Assembly (NCBI RefSeq): GCF_965198575.1
Contig: NZ_OZ240671.1
Span: 2,852,001 to 2,916,000 of the forward strand
DNA: 64,000 bases
Source of the DNA: Lichenicola sp965198575
GTDB taxonomy: Bacteria; Pseudomonadota; Alphaproteobacteria; Acetobacterales; Acetobacteraceae
Reading direction: 5' to 3'
The notes below the pieces were generated by a model. It was not told where the DNA came from. It made no database searches and saw only the letters and a program-made list of their open reading frames with translations. Each line of letters starts with the position of its first letter. Position 1 is the stretch's first letter. The position numbers were made by a program, and so were the translations under genes. This document shows, one piece after another, positions 28,653 to 37,057 of the stretch.

Positions 28653-29938
28653 ATCCCGTTGCTGGCGCCGAACCGATAGGCCGCAAGGCTTTCCGGCTTC
28701 ATCGTGATCGAGAAGCCGGGCGCCGTCGGCGGCATGTAGGCGGCATCAGAGATGATGCACGGATCGACGAAGTGTTCATGCAGGTGATCCACATATTCGA
28801 TCACCCTGTTCTCCATGCTGCTCGAGATCGACACGTAGTCGATCATCGACAGGTGCTGGACATACTCGCACAAGCCGACGCCGCCGGCGTGCGGACACAC
28901 CGGCACACCATACTTGTCGGCCATCAGCATCACCGCCAGGATCTCGTTCACGCCCCCCAACCGGCAGGCATCGATCTGCGCGATGTCGATCGCGCCACGC
29001 ATGATGAACTGCTTGAACAGGATGCGGTTCTGGCACATCTCGCCGGTGGCGACGCCGATTGGTGCGACCCCGTGGCGGATCGCGCGATGGCCCTCGACAT
29101 CATCGGGGCTGGTCGGCTCCTCGATGAACCACGGCTTTGCGAACGACAGCGCCTGTACCCACTCGATCGCCTGCCCGACCTCCCAGACCTGGTTCGCGTC
29201 GATCATCAGTCTGCGATCCGGGCCGATCTCCTCACGGACGATGCGGAGCCGGCGGATGTCGTCGGCGAGATCGCGGCCCACCTTGAGCTTGATGTGGCTG
29301 AAGCCGGCCGCCACCGCCTCCCGGGAAAGCCGGCGCAGCTTGTCGTCGTCATAGCCGAGCCAACCCGCCGACGTGGTGTAGCTCGGATAGCCGGACCGGC
29401 GCAGATGGGCGATCCGCTCCGCCTTGCCGGCGGCCTTGTCCTGCAGGCGCTCCAGTGCCTCTTTGGGCGTGATGCAGTCGGTGATGTAGCGGAAGTCGAT
29501 GGCGCGGACGATCTCTTCCGGGCTCATTTCCGCGACCAGCTGCCAGACCGGGCGGCCGACTTCCTTGCCCCACAGGTCCCACACGGCGTTCACCACCGCG
29601 CCGGTGGCAAGATGGATGGCGCCCTTGTCCGGGCCGATCCAGCGCAACTGGCTGTCGCCGGTGACGTGGCGCCAGAAGCGTCCGGGATTCTCCTTGATCC
29701 AGTCGAGCTCGAGCCCGACCACGTTATGCGCCAGCGCCTCGATCGCCAGGCAGCAGATCTCGTTGCCGCGGCCGATGGTGAAGGTGAGGCCGTGACCCTC
29801 GAGCCCGGGTATGTCGGTCTCGAGGATGACGTAGGCCGCCGAATAATCCGGATCCGGGTTCATCGCATCGGAACCGTCCAATGCGCGCGATGTCGGGAAC
29901 CGGATGTCGAGGGTGCGTAATCCGGTGATACGGGTCAT
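28649..29938 (-). CDS. L-fuconate dehydratase-like enolase-superfamily enzyme
   Basis: A 429-aa enolase-superfamily acid-sugar dehydratase. Key residues visible are the KxK-type base (HIKLKVGRDL), metal ligands in LMIDANQVW, FIEEPTSPDD and ATGEMCQNR, and the His base region VCPHAGGVGLCEYVQHL. Length and N-terminus (DIRFPTSRALDGSDAMNPDPDYSAAYV) match the fuconate dehydratase group, which removes water from L-fuconate to give 2-keto-3-deoxy-L-fuconate. Neighbouring genes match the next steps. Related acids such as L-galactonate could also be used. It overlaps both neighbours by 4 bp. Confidence 0.88.
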   Translation of the reverse strand: MTRITGLRTLDIRFPTSRALDGSDAMNPDPDYSAAYVILETDIPGLEGHGLTFTIGRGNEICCLAIEALAHNVVGLELDWIKENPGRFWRHVTGDSQLRWIGPDKGAIHLATGAVVNAVWDLWGKEVGRPVWQLVAEMSPEEIVRAIDFRYITDCITPKEALERLQDKAAGKAERIAHLRRSGYPSYTTSAGWLGYDDDKLRRLSREAVAAGFSHIKLKVGRDLADDIRRLRIVREEIGPDRRLMIDANQVWEVGQAIEWVQALSFAKPWFIEEPTSPDDVEGHRAIRHGVAPIGVATGEMCQNRILFKQFIMRGAIDIAQIDACRLGGVNEILAVMLMADKYGVPVCPHAGGVGLCEYVQHLSMIDYVSISSSMENRVIEYVDHLHEHFVDPCIISDAAYMPPTAPGFSITMKPESLAAYRFGASNGI

Positions 29939-30777
29939 GACGCGTCGACGACCCTCTGACGCTGTTCGCCGAGCCCGTCGATGCCGAGGCGCATGGTCTG
30001 CCCGGCGCGCAGGAACACCGGCGGCGTCTTGCCCAGGCCGACGCCGGGCGGGGTTCCGGTCGAGATGATGTCGCCCGATTGCAGGCTCATGAACTGGCTG
30101 CAGTAGCTGACCAGCGTGCGCACGTCGAAGATCATCGTCTGCGTGGTGCCGTCCTGCATGCGCGTGCCATCGACCTCCAGCCACAGATGCAGCGCCTGCG
30201 GATCGGGCACCTCATCGGCGGTGACCAGCCAAGGCCCGATCGGTCCGAAGGTGTCGCAGCCCTTGCCTTTGTCCCAGGTGCCGCCTCGCTCCATCTGCCA
30301 TTCGCGTTCCGATACGTCGTTCACCACGCAATATCCGGCGACATGGGCGAGCGCATCCTCCGGCGTGATGTAGCGTCCGGGTGCGCCGATCACCACGCCG
30401 AGCTCGACTTCCCAGTCGGTCTTGGAAGAAAGGCGCGGGATCTCGACATCGTCGTTCGGCCCGGTGATGGCGCTGATCCATTTATTGAACAGGATCGGCT
30501 CCTTCGGGATCGGCGAGCCGGTTTCGGCTGCGTGATCGGAATAGTTCAATCCGATGCAGATGAATTTGCCGACGCCCCCGACACAGGCGCCGATCCGGCC
30601 CGCTTCCGCAAGCGGCAGGCTATCCGGATCGAGGGCGCGCAGGCGGTCGAGTGTCGCCGGCAGCAGGGTCGATCCGGCGATATCGGGGACATGCGCCGAG
30701 AGGTCGCGGACATGGCCCTGCGCGTCCAGTATCCCGGGGCGTTCCTGGCCGGCCTGGCCATGGCGAACGAGTTTCAT
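29935..30777 (-). CDS. Fumarylacetoacetate hydrolase-family protein (diketo-deoxyfuconate hydrolase-like)
   Basis: A 280-aa FAH-fold enzyme that cleaves a carbon-carbon bond next to a keto group. Conserved parts are CIGLNYSDHAAETG, PILFNKWISAI, the metal Glu residues in WEVELGVVIG, NDVSEREWQ and GDIISTGTPPGVGLG. In the Xanthomonas-type L-fucose pathway this fold hydrolyses 2,4-diketo-3-deoxy-L-fuconate to pyruvate and L-lactate, and the gene lies between the matching dehydrogenase and dehydratase. A ureidoglycolate lyase activity, found in close relatives, is less likely here. Confidence 0.88.
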   Translation of the reverse strand: MKLVRHGQAGQERPGILDAQGHVRDLSAHVPDIAGSTLLPATLDRLRALDPDSLPLAEAGRIGACVGGVGKFICIGLNYSDHAAETGSPIPKEPILFNKWISAITGPNDDVEIPRLSSKTDWEVELGVVIGAPGRYITPEDALAHVAGYCVVNDVSEREWQMERGGTWDKGKGCDTFGPIGPWLVTADEVPDPQALHLWLEVDGTRMQDGTTQTMIFDVRTLVSYCSQFMSLQSGDIISTGTPPGVGLGKTPPVFLRAGQTMRLGIDGLGEQRQRVVDAS

Positions 30778-30795
30778 GGTCTCAACTCCTCGGAT

Positions 30796-31545
30796 TCAAT
30801 TCAGCCAGCCGCCATCGATGATGATCGTGGTGCCGGTCGTGAAACGGCTTTCGTCGGAGCCGAGATACACCGCGAGGGCTGCGATCTCCGACGCGGTGCC
30901 GAGCCGGCCCATCGGCTGGCGGGCCCGAAACGCGGCGAGCGACTCCGCGACGCTGGTGCCGCGCGCCTGGGCCAGGTCGGCCACGCGGCCGGCAAGCGAC
31001 GGCGTCTCGATGGTGCCGGGGCAGATCGCGTTGCAACGCACGCCGCGCGCCACATAATCGGCGGCGACGGATTTGGTCAGGCCGATCACCGCACCCTTGG
31101 AGGCTCCGTAGGCGCAACGATCCGGCACCCCCTTCAGGCTCGACGCGACCGAGGCGATGTTGACGATCGAGCCGCCGCCCGCCTCCAGCATCGCCGGCAG
31201 CATCGCCCGCATGACGTGGAACATGGCGGTGACGTTGAGGTCGAACGAGAACTGCCAGGCACGGTCGTCGCACTCCAGAATGGAACCGTGCTGCACCGTC
31301 CCGGCACAATTCACCAGGATGTCGACGCTGCCATGCTCGCGCGCCAGCGCCTCGATGGCACCCGGATCGAGCACGTCGAGCTGTCGCACGGTGAGGCCGC
31401 TCGCGCCCTGGAGCGCGTCGATATTCAAGTCCGTCGCCAGCACCTGTGCGCCCTCCTGCGCCATGGCGTCCGCCGTCGCGCGGCCGATGCCCTGCGCCGC
31501 CGCGGTGACCAGCACGCGCTTGCCCTGAAGTCGTCCGCCTGCCAT
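30796..31545 (-). CDS. 2-keto-3-deoxy-L-fuconate dehydrogenase-like SDR
   Basis: A classical SDR of 249 aa: VLVTAAAQGIGRATADAM (cofactor), NCAGTV, IVNIASVASSLKGV (Ser), YGASKGAVIGLT (YxxxK). VLATDLN places an Asp at the end of the second beta-strand, which favours NAD+. In the L-fucose route it would oxidise 2-keto-3-deoxy-L-fuconate at C4 to the diketo acid used by the downstream hydrolase. Of three close ATGs, the one at 31545 is chosen because ACAGGAG lies 6 nt ahead of it. It is the first enzyme gene after the regulator. Confidence 0.87.
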   Translation of the reverse strand: MAGGRLQGKRVLVTAAAQGIGRATADAMAQEGAQVLATDLNIDALQGASGLTVRQLDVLDPGAIEALAREHGSVDILVNCAGTVQHGSILECDDRAWQFSFDLNVTAMFHVMRAMLPAMLEAGGGSIVNIASVASSLKGVPDRCAYGASKGAVIGLTKSVAADYVARGVRCNAICPGTIETPSLAGRVADLAQARGTSVAESLAAFRARQPMGRLGTASEIAALAVYLGSDESRFTTGTTIIIDGGWLN

Positions 31546-31568
31546 CGGCATCTCCTGTTTCCGCATGA

Positions 31569-32258
31569 TCAATCGCCGAGCCAGCGTTCGGCAGAGTTGT
31601 GCAGGTGTGTGCGCATCGCCGCTTCCACGCGCAGGACGTCCGTCGCCTCAAGTGCCGAGAGGATCGCATCATGTTCGGCAAGCGCGATACGCCAGGTGCC
31701 GCTATTCTCGAACTTCGTGCTCAGCTTTGCCAGGATGATGCCCTGGCGGCCATCGAACAGCTCGCCGACAAGTCGGGTGAGGACGCTGTTGCCGGCCTGG
31801 CTCGCGAGCAGCACATGAAATTCCCGGTCCTGCTCGAGCGGCACCCGGCCGGCCTCGATCGTCTGGCGCATGCTCCGGAGCAGTTCGCGCAGGGCCGCAA
31901 GCATTTCAGACGTCATCCGAACGCACGCCATCACCGCGACCGTCCCCTCGACCGCGATGCGCGCCTGCATGATCTCGGACGGGCTTTCCCCGAGCGACGA
32001 TGCCGGTGGCGCCGGTTGCTGACCGGCGCTGACATAGATCCCGGACCCCATGCGGATCTCGACGCTGCCATCGATCTCGAGCGCGATCAGCGCCTCCCGC
32101 AATGACGGGCGCGACACCCCCAGGGTCTGGGCGAGTTCACGTTCTGCCGGCAGCCGTGTCGAGGGCTGGAAATCGCCACGCTGGATCAGCTCGCGGATCC
32201 GGTCGGCGATCTGCTGATACAGCCGGCGCTGCTCGATTGGCCTGATCAATTCCGGCAT
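31569..32258 (-). CDS. GntR/FadR-family regulator of the sugar regulon
   Basis: A 229-aa regulator with an N-terminal GntR winged helix (RLYQQIADRIRELI, LPAERELAQTLGVSRPSLREAL, GSGIYV) and a C-terminal all-helical FCD domain (RIAVEGTVAVMAC, DREFHVLLASQAGN, EHDAILSALEATD) that binds a small acid, probably a pathway intermediate. It is transcribed divergently from the ABC importer and is the first gene of the catabolic operon, so it likely represses both sides until the sugar acid appears. The start at 32258 is preferred because the longer ORF (ATG at 32312) runs into the divergent promoter. Confidence 0.9.
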   Translation of the reverse strand: MPELIRPIEQRRLYQQIADRIRELIQRGDFQPSTRLPAERELAQTLGVSRPSLREALIALEIDGSVEIRMGSGIYVSAGQQPAPPASSLGESPSEIMQARIAVEGTVAVMACVRMTSEMLAALRELLRSMRQTIEAGRVPLEQDREFHVLLASQAGNSVLTRLVGELFDGRQGIILAKLSTKFENSGTWRIALAEHDAILSALEATDVLRVEAAMRTHLHNSAERWLGD

Positions 32259-32295
32259 CGCATGACCCCCGCGCTCCAGTTGGGGCATTTCGGCG

Positions 32296-32324
32296 TTGAC
32301 TGGTAAGGCCAATTATCCTAGTTC
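32296..32324 (+). promoter_or_regulatory. Divergent promoter with a candidate GntR operator
   Basis: TTGACT (32296-32301) and TAGTTC (32319-32324) are 17 bp apart, upstream of the importer gene; the -35 is good and the -10 weak. The spacer holds an imperfect palindrome centred on AATT, AGGCCAATTATCCT (32306-32319). An inverted repeat between -35 and -10 beside a FadR-type regulator is a likely repressor site, but this is read by eye only. Confidence 0.4.
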
Positions 32325-32390
32325 GGCAAGTAAGAAAATCTGGGCAGGACCGATCGGACCAACCGCGCCGGCGCCCCCGGGGGAAACGAC

Positions 32391-33938
32391 ATGACGATTG
32401 CGGCGCATCACGCGTCCGATCCGACCGATGATCGGACGATCCTCCGCCTCGAGGGGATCACCAAGCGCTTTCCGGGCGTCGTAGCGCTCGACCGCGTCGA
32501 TTTCGATACCAGGCGCGGCGAAGTGCATGCGTTGTGCGGCGAGAATGGCGCCGGCAAGTCGACATTGATGAAGATCATCAGCGGCGCCTTCCTGCCCGAC
32601 GAAGGCACCATGATCTTCAAGGGCCAGGCGCGCCGGTTCGCCTCGACGCTCGAGGCGGAAGCAGCCGGGATCGGCATCATTCACCAGGAACTCAATCTGG
32701 TGCCGCATCTGAGCGTGGCGGAGAACATCTTCCTGGCGCGTGAGCCGCGGCGCGGTCCGTTCGTCGATCGCCGGCGCCTGTTGCGCGAGTCTGCGCGCTG
32801 CCTGCAGCGTCTCGGCGTCGACATCGACCCGTCCGCGTCGGTTCGCAGGCTTTCCGTGGCCCAGCAGCAGATGGTCGAGATCGCGAAGGCGCTGTCGACA
32901 AACGCCGAACTGCTGATCATGGACGAGCCGACGTCGTCGCTCACCGAGTCCGAGACGACGCTGCTGTTCAACGTGATCCGCGACCTCAGGCGCGAGGGCG
33001 TCGGCATCATCTACATCTCGCACCGTCTCGACGAGATGTCGGAGATCGTCGACCGGGTCACGGTGTTCCGCGACGGCCGTTATGTGAGCACCGACGACTT
33101 CGAGGCGACGAATATCGATGCGATCGTCTCGCGGATGGTCGGGCGAACGCTGGAGGACAAGTTCCCGCACCGTACCTCGGTGCCGACCGAAGACGTGCTG
33201 CTGAAGGTCGACGGCCTGACCCGCAAGGGCGTGTTCCACGATATCGGCTTCACCGTGCGCCGCGGCGAGATCCTGGGATTTGCCGGATTGATCGGCGCCG
33301 GCCGCACCGAGGTCGCCCGTGCCATTTTCGGTGCCGATCGACGTGACTCCGGAACCGTGACGTTCGAGGGCCGGACCGTGTCGCCCGCATCGCCGCGGGA
33401 CGCGATCGCGCGCGGGTTCGCGTATCTGTCGGAGGACCGCAAGAGCCAAGGCCTGGCGATCAAGATGTCGCTGGCCAGCAACATGACGCTGGCCAATATC
33501 GGCGCCGTCTCGAGCCGCGCCGGCCTGCTCGACTTTTCCAAGGAGGCAGACGTAGCCCGGCGCTACGTCGATCTGCTCAACATCCGCACGCCCTCGATCC
33601 ACCAGGTGGCAAGGCTCCTCTCGGGCGGCAACCAGCAGAAGATCATCATCGGCAAGTGGCTGTTCAGTGGCGCCCGCATGCTGTTCTTCGACGAGCCGAC
33701 GCGCGGCATCGATGTCGGCGCGAAATTCGCCATCTACCAGATCATGGACGAGCTGGCGGCGCAGGGCATCGGCGTGGTGCTGATCAGTTCCGAGCTGTCC
33801 GAGATCCTCGGCATGACAGACCGGGTTGCGGTGTTCCACCAGGGCCGGATCGCCGGAATTCTCGATACCGCGGCCACCGACCAGGAAGAGATCATGCATT
33901 ACGCATCAGGCCGCCGGATCTCCGGAGTCGCGGCATGA
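32391..33938 (+). CDS. Sugar ABC transporter ATP-binding protein (RbsA/XylG type)
   Basis: A 515-aa fused double ATPase of the carbohydrate-uptake-2 class that powers sugar import. The first half has GENGAGKST, LSVAQQQMVEIAKAL and IMDEPTSSL. In the second half the Walker A is degenerate (GLIGAGRTEVARAIFG), as usual for RbsA-type proteins, but LSGGNQQKIIIGKW and FFDEPTRGIDVG are intact. It overlaps the permease by 4 bp. With the permease and binding protein it forms a complete importer; by context the substrate is L-fucose or a related aldose. Confidence 0.95.
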   Translation: MTIAAHHASDPTDDRTILRLEGITKRFPGVVALDRVDFDTRRGEVHALCGENGAGKSTLMKIISGAFLPDEGTMIFKGQARRFASTLEAEAAGIGIIHQELNLVPHLSVAENIFLAREPRRGPFVDRRRLLRESARCLQRLGVDIDPSASVRRLSVAQQQMVEIAKALSTNAELLIMDEPTSSLTESETTLLFNVIRDLRREGVGIIYISHRLDEMSEIVDRVTVFRDGRYVSTDDFEATNIDAIVSRMVGRTLEDKFPHRTSVPTEDVLLKVDGLTRKGVFHDIGFTVRRGEILGFAGLIGAGRTEVARAIFGADRRDSGTVTFEGRTVSPASPRDAIARGFAYLSEDRKSQGLAIKMSLASNMTLANIGAVSSRAGLLDFSKEADVARRYVDLLNIRTPSIHQVARLLSGGNQQKIIIGKWLFSGARMLFFDEPTRGIDVGAKFAIYQIMDELAAQGIGVVLISSELSEILGMTDRVAVFHQGRIAGILDTAATDQEEIMHYASGRRISGVAA

Positions 33939-34981
33939 AGGACGGGTCGTTGCCGCCATCGCCCTCGACGCAGCCTCCGGCGCTTCCCCAGGCCGGGCTG
34001 TACGACAGGCAGAAGGATCTCATCCAGAAATTCGCGGCCTTCGGCGGCCTGGTGCTGCTGATGATCGTGTTCTCGATCACCAGCCGCGCCTTCATGACGG
34101 TCGACAACGCGCTCACCGTGTCGCTGCAGGTCACCTCGATCGCGATCCTGGGCATCGGTGCCACCTGCGTCATCATCACCGGCGGGATCGACCTCTCCGT
34201 CGGCTCGATCGTGGCCCTTGCCGGAGTATCGGCCGCCCTCGTGGTGAAGGCGGGCGCACCGGTCTGGCTCGGCATGTTCGTCGGCATCCTGGTCGGTTCG
34301 GCCTGTGGTTTCCTCAACGGGCTCGCCGTCACCCGGCTGCGGCTGCCACCCTTCATCGCGACACTCGGCATGATGATGGTGGCGCGCGGCCTGGCGTTGC
34401 AGATCACCGGCGCGCGGGCGGTCTCCGGTCTTGGGCAGGGCTTCGGGGTTCTCGGCAACGGTTCGCTGTTCCGGGTGGAGAGCATCGGATCGGACGGCTT
34501 CCCGAACGTCGCATTCCCGGGGATCCCGTATCCGGTGATCATCATGATCGTGTTGGCGATCCTGGTGTCGCTGATGCTGACACGCACCGTCCTGGGGCGG
34601 CATATCTATTCCGTCGGATCCAATTCCGAAGCGGCTCGGTTGTCCGGCGTCAACGTCGCCCGCGTGACGCAATTCACCTACGTGCTGTCGGGCACCCTGG
34701 CCGGACTGACCGGCTGCATCCTGATGTCGCGACTGGTGACCGGCCAGCCGAACGAGGGCATCATGTATGAGCTCGACGCGATCGCCGCCGCGGTGATCGG
34801 TGGCACCTCGTTGATCGGAGGCGTCGGGACCATTTCCGGCACCGCGATCGGCTCGTTCGTGATCGGCATCCTGCGCAACGGGCTGAACATGAACGGCGTG
34901 TCGGCCTTCACGCAGCAGATCATCATCGGCCTGGTGATCCTGTTCACGGTGTGGATCGACCAGTTGCGCAACCGCCGGTGA
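33935..34981 (+). CDS. Sugar ABC transporter permease (RbsC type)
   Basis: A 348-aa inner-membrane permease with about eight to ten hydrophobic segments. Family landmarks are ITGGIDLSVGSIVAL (the conserved loop of CUT2 permeases), FLNGLAVTRLRLPPFIATLG, GRHIYSVGSNSEAARLSG (contact with the ATPase) and AAAVIGGTSLIGGVG. The first 35 residues are hydrophilic and Pro-rich. Its ATG overlaps the ATPase stop (ATGA). The binding-protein gene follows after 60 bp. Confidence 0.95.
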   Translation: MKDGSLPPSPSTQPPALPQAGLYDRQKDLIQKFAAFGGLVLLMIVFSITSRAFMTVDNALTVSLQVTSIAILGIGATCVIITGGIDLSVGSIVALAGVSAALVVKAGAPVWLGMFVGILVGSACGFLNGLAVTRLRLPPFIATLGMMMVARGLALQITGARAVSGLGQGFGVLGNGSLFRVESIGSDGFPNVAFPGIPYPVIIMIVLAILVSLMLTRTVLGRHIYSVGSNSEAARLSGVNVARVTQFTYVLSGTLAGLTGCILMSRLVTGQPNEGIMYELDAIAAAVIGGTSLIGGVGTISGTAIGSFVIGILRNGLNMNGVSAFTQQIIIGLVILFTVWIDQLRNRR

Positions 34982-35041
34982 GCGCGACACCTGAATAGCC
35001 AACGGCTCGGAACAACCGGACCGACAAGGGGGAATACACTC

Positions 35042-36007
35042 ATGGAAAGACGTCACGTTACGAAACTCATGGCGGCGTTGCTGGCAAGCAGCGCATTGCT
35101 CGGCCTCACCCAGGGCGCGCAGGCGGCGGACGGCAAGGAGCTGGCCGTGATCGTCAAGACGGTGAACTCGACCTACTGGCAGAACGTGCAGAAGGGCGCG
35201 CAATCCGCCATGGCCGACGCTTCGGGCTATCACATGACGTTCGAGGGTCCGGCCTCCGAATCCGCCGTTGCCGACGAGGTCAACCTGGTGGTGAACGCGG
35301 TGAACCGGCATGTCGCCGGCATCGTGCTGGCAGCATCCGACCCCGACGCGCTGGTGCCGGCGGCAAAGCAGGCATGGGAGGCACATATCCCGTTGATCGT
35401 GATCGACTCGCCGTTGTCGGCCGCCGGAGCACATTATTTCCAGTCGTTCCTGGCCACCGACAACGTTAAGGCCGGACAGCTCTGCGCACAGGCGCTGATC
35501 GACAAGGCAGGCCAGACCGGGCAGATCGCGGTGATGTCGTATGTCGCCGGTGCCGGGTCCGAGATCGGTCGCGTGGGTGGTTTCACCGATTACATCAAGG
35601 CGCATTCGAAGCTGACCATCATCGGCCCGTACTATTCGCAGTCGCAGATGGCGACGGCCTTGAACCAGACCACGGACGTATTGACCGCGCACCCCGACCT
35701 GAAGGGCATCTTCGGCGCCAACGAGCCGACCGCGATCGGCATGGGTCGGGCACTCAAGCAGTCCGGTCGCGCAGGCGCCCTCGCCGCTGTGGGCTTCGAC
35801 GGCAACGAGGACCTGCAGAATTTCGTCAAGGACGGCACGCTGAACGCGATCGCGGTGCAGGGCTCGTACCAGATGGGCAAGCTCGGCATCCAGACCCTTC
35901 TGAAGGTCATCGATCACAAGCCGGTCGAGAAGCAGATCGACACCGGTGTCGTGCTCGTCACCAAGGCGAACATCAATTCGCCGGAGGCAAAGAACGTGCT
36001 GTATTAG
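35042..36007 (+). CDS. Periplasmic sugar-binding protein (RbsB type)
   Basis: A 321-aa secreted receptor of the importer. The signal peptide (MERRHVTKLMAALLASSALLGL, cleavage near AQAADG) is followed by a periplasmic-binding-protein type 1 fold: KTVNSTYWQNVQKGAQSA, VAGIVLAASDPDALV, IDSPLSAAG, MSYVAGAGSEIGRVGGFTDYI, FGANEPTAIGMGRAL and VGFDGNEDLQNFVKDG. It is a cluster B sugar receptor; the ligand is not visible, but the regulon points to L-fucose. The 60-bp gap before it and a GGGGGA site 6 nt ahead of the start allow higher expression than the transporter genes. Confidence 0.94.
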   Translation: MERRHVTKLMAALLASSALLGLTQGAQAADGKELAVIVKTVNSTYWQNVQKGAQSAMADASGYHMTFEGPASESAVADEVNLVVNAVNRHVAGIVLAASDPDALVPAAKQAWEAHIPLIVIDSPLSAAGAHYFQSFLATDNVKAGQLCAQALIDKAGQTGQIAVMSYVAGAGSEIGRVGGFTDYIKAHSKLTIIGPYYSQSQMATALNQTTDVLTAHPDLKGIFGANEPTAIGMGRALKQSGRAGALAAVGFDGNEDLQNFVKDGTLNAIAVQGSYQMGKLGIQTLLKVIDHKPVEKQIDTGVVLVTKANINSPEAKNVLY

Positions 36008-36037
36008 CGCATCCCGGCGGTGCAGGGAGGGTCCGGA

Positions 36038-37057
36038 ATGGGTGTCGGTGATCGTCGTATGTTGCCGCGGCGTGCGGTGTCACCGACAGGGTTGGGGCTC
36101 GGTTGCGCGCAGATGGGCGGCCTGTTCCGCCCGATGCCGTTGCGCGATTGCGAGGAAACCGTGCAAGCGGCGTGGGACGCGGGGATCCGCTATTTCGACA
36201 CCGCACCCTACTACGGCTACAGCCGATCGGAACGCAGGCTCGGCACGATCCTCGACGGTTTCCCGCGCGACGAGTACGTGCTGAGCAGCAAGGTCGGTCG
36301 GCTGATGTTGCCGGATGCGGCGGTGGGTGCGGACGAGGATGGCTGGGTGCGCCCGCTGCCGTTCCGTCCGACCTACGATTACAGCCATGACGGCATCCTG
36401 CGGTCGTTCGAGGTGAGCCGGCAGCGCCTCGGTTGCCTCCGGATCGATATCCTCTACGTCCACGATATTGGCCGGGTGACGCATGGCGACCGGCACGCGC
36501 AGTACTGGAGCCAGTTGACCACCGGCGGCGGCTTCAGGGCGCTCGCCGAATTGCGCGACTCCGGGCAGGTCGGCGCGGTCGGCCTCGGCGTGAACGAGTG
36601 CGAGGTCGTGGCTGACGCAATGCAGGCGTTCGACCTGGACGTCACCATGCTGGCCGGTCGCTACACGCTCCTGGAGCAGGCGAGTGCCGGGTTTCTCGAA
36701 GCGTGCCACCGCAACGGCAACGCCATCATCGCGGCAGGCGTCTTCAACTCCGGAGTGCTGGTCGGCAACACCATGTTCAACTACGCCGAGGCGCCGCCGG
36801 ACATCATCAGGCGCGTGCGGGCGCTGCAGCAGGCCTGCGATGCGTTCGATGTTCCGTTGCCCGCGGCAGCGCTGCAGTTTCCCGTAGCCCATCCGGCGAT
36901 CACCTCCTGCGTCGTCGGCGCCCATTCGGCGGCACAACTCCGAACCAGTATCGGCTGGTTCGACCACCCGATCCCGGACGCATTCTGGGCGAACCTGAAG
37001 CAGCAGGGACTGATCGATCCGGCCGCCCCGACCGGCAATCCAGGCGAGGCAAGATGA
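36038..37057 (+). CDS. Aldo/keto reductase, L-fucose (aldose) 1-dehydrogenase-like
   Basis: A 339-aa (beta/alpha)8 NAD(P)-dependent oxidoreductase. The catalytic tetrad is visible: Asp and Tyr in YFDTAPYYGYSRSE, Lys in LSSKVGR, His in YVHDIGR. Members resembling D-threo-aldose 1-dehydrogenase oxidise L-fucose at C1 to the lactone and often accept L-galactose or D-arabinose. As the first catabolic gene after the importer it fits step one of the pathway. No lactonase gene is present in the window; the lactone may open spontaneously or be handled elsewhere. AGGGAGG 9 nt upstream fixes the start. It overlaps the next gene by 4 bp. Confidence 0.85.
   Translation: MGVGDRRMLPRRAVSPTGLGLGCAQMGGLFRPMPLRDCEETVQAAWDAGIRYFDTAPYYGYSRSERRLGTILDGFPRDEYVLSSKVGRLMLPDAAVGADEDGWVRPLPFRPTYDYSHDGILRSFEVSRQRLGCLRIDILYVHDIGRVTHGDRHAQYWSQLTTGGGFRALAELRDSGQVGAVGLGVNECEVVADAMQAFDLDVTMLAGRYTLLEQASAGFLEACHRNGNAIIAAGVFNSGVLVGNTMFNYAEAPPDIIRRVRALQQACDAFDVPLPAAALQFPVAHPAITSCVVGAHSAAQLRTSIGWFDHPIPDAFWANLKQQGLIDPAAPTGNPGEAR

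Noticed and set aside
33899..35917. 672-aa open frame on the - strand
   Set aside because: Antisense to the permease and binding protein; no recognisable domain.
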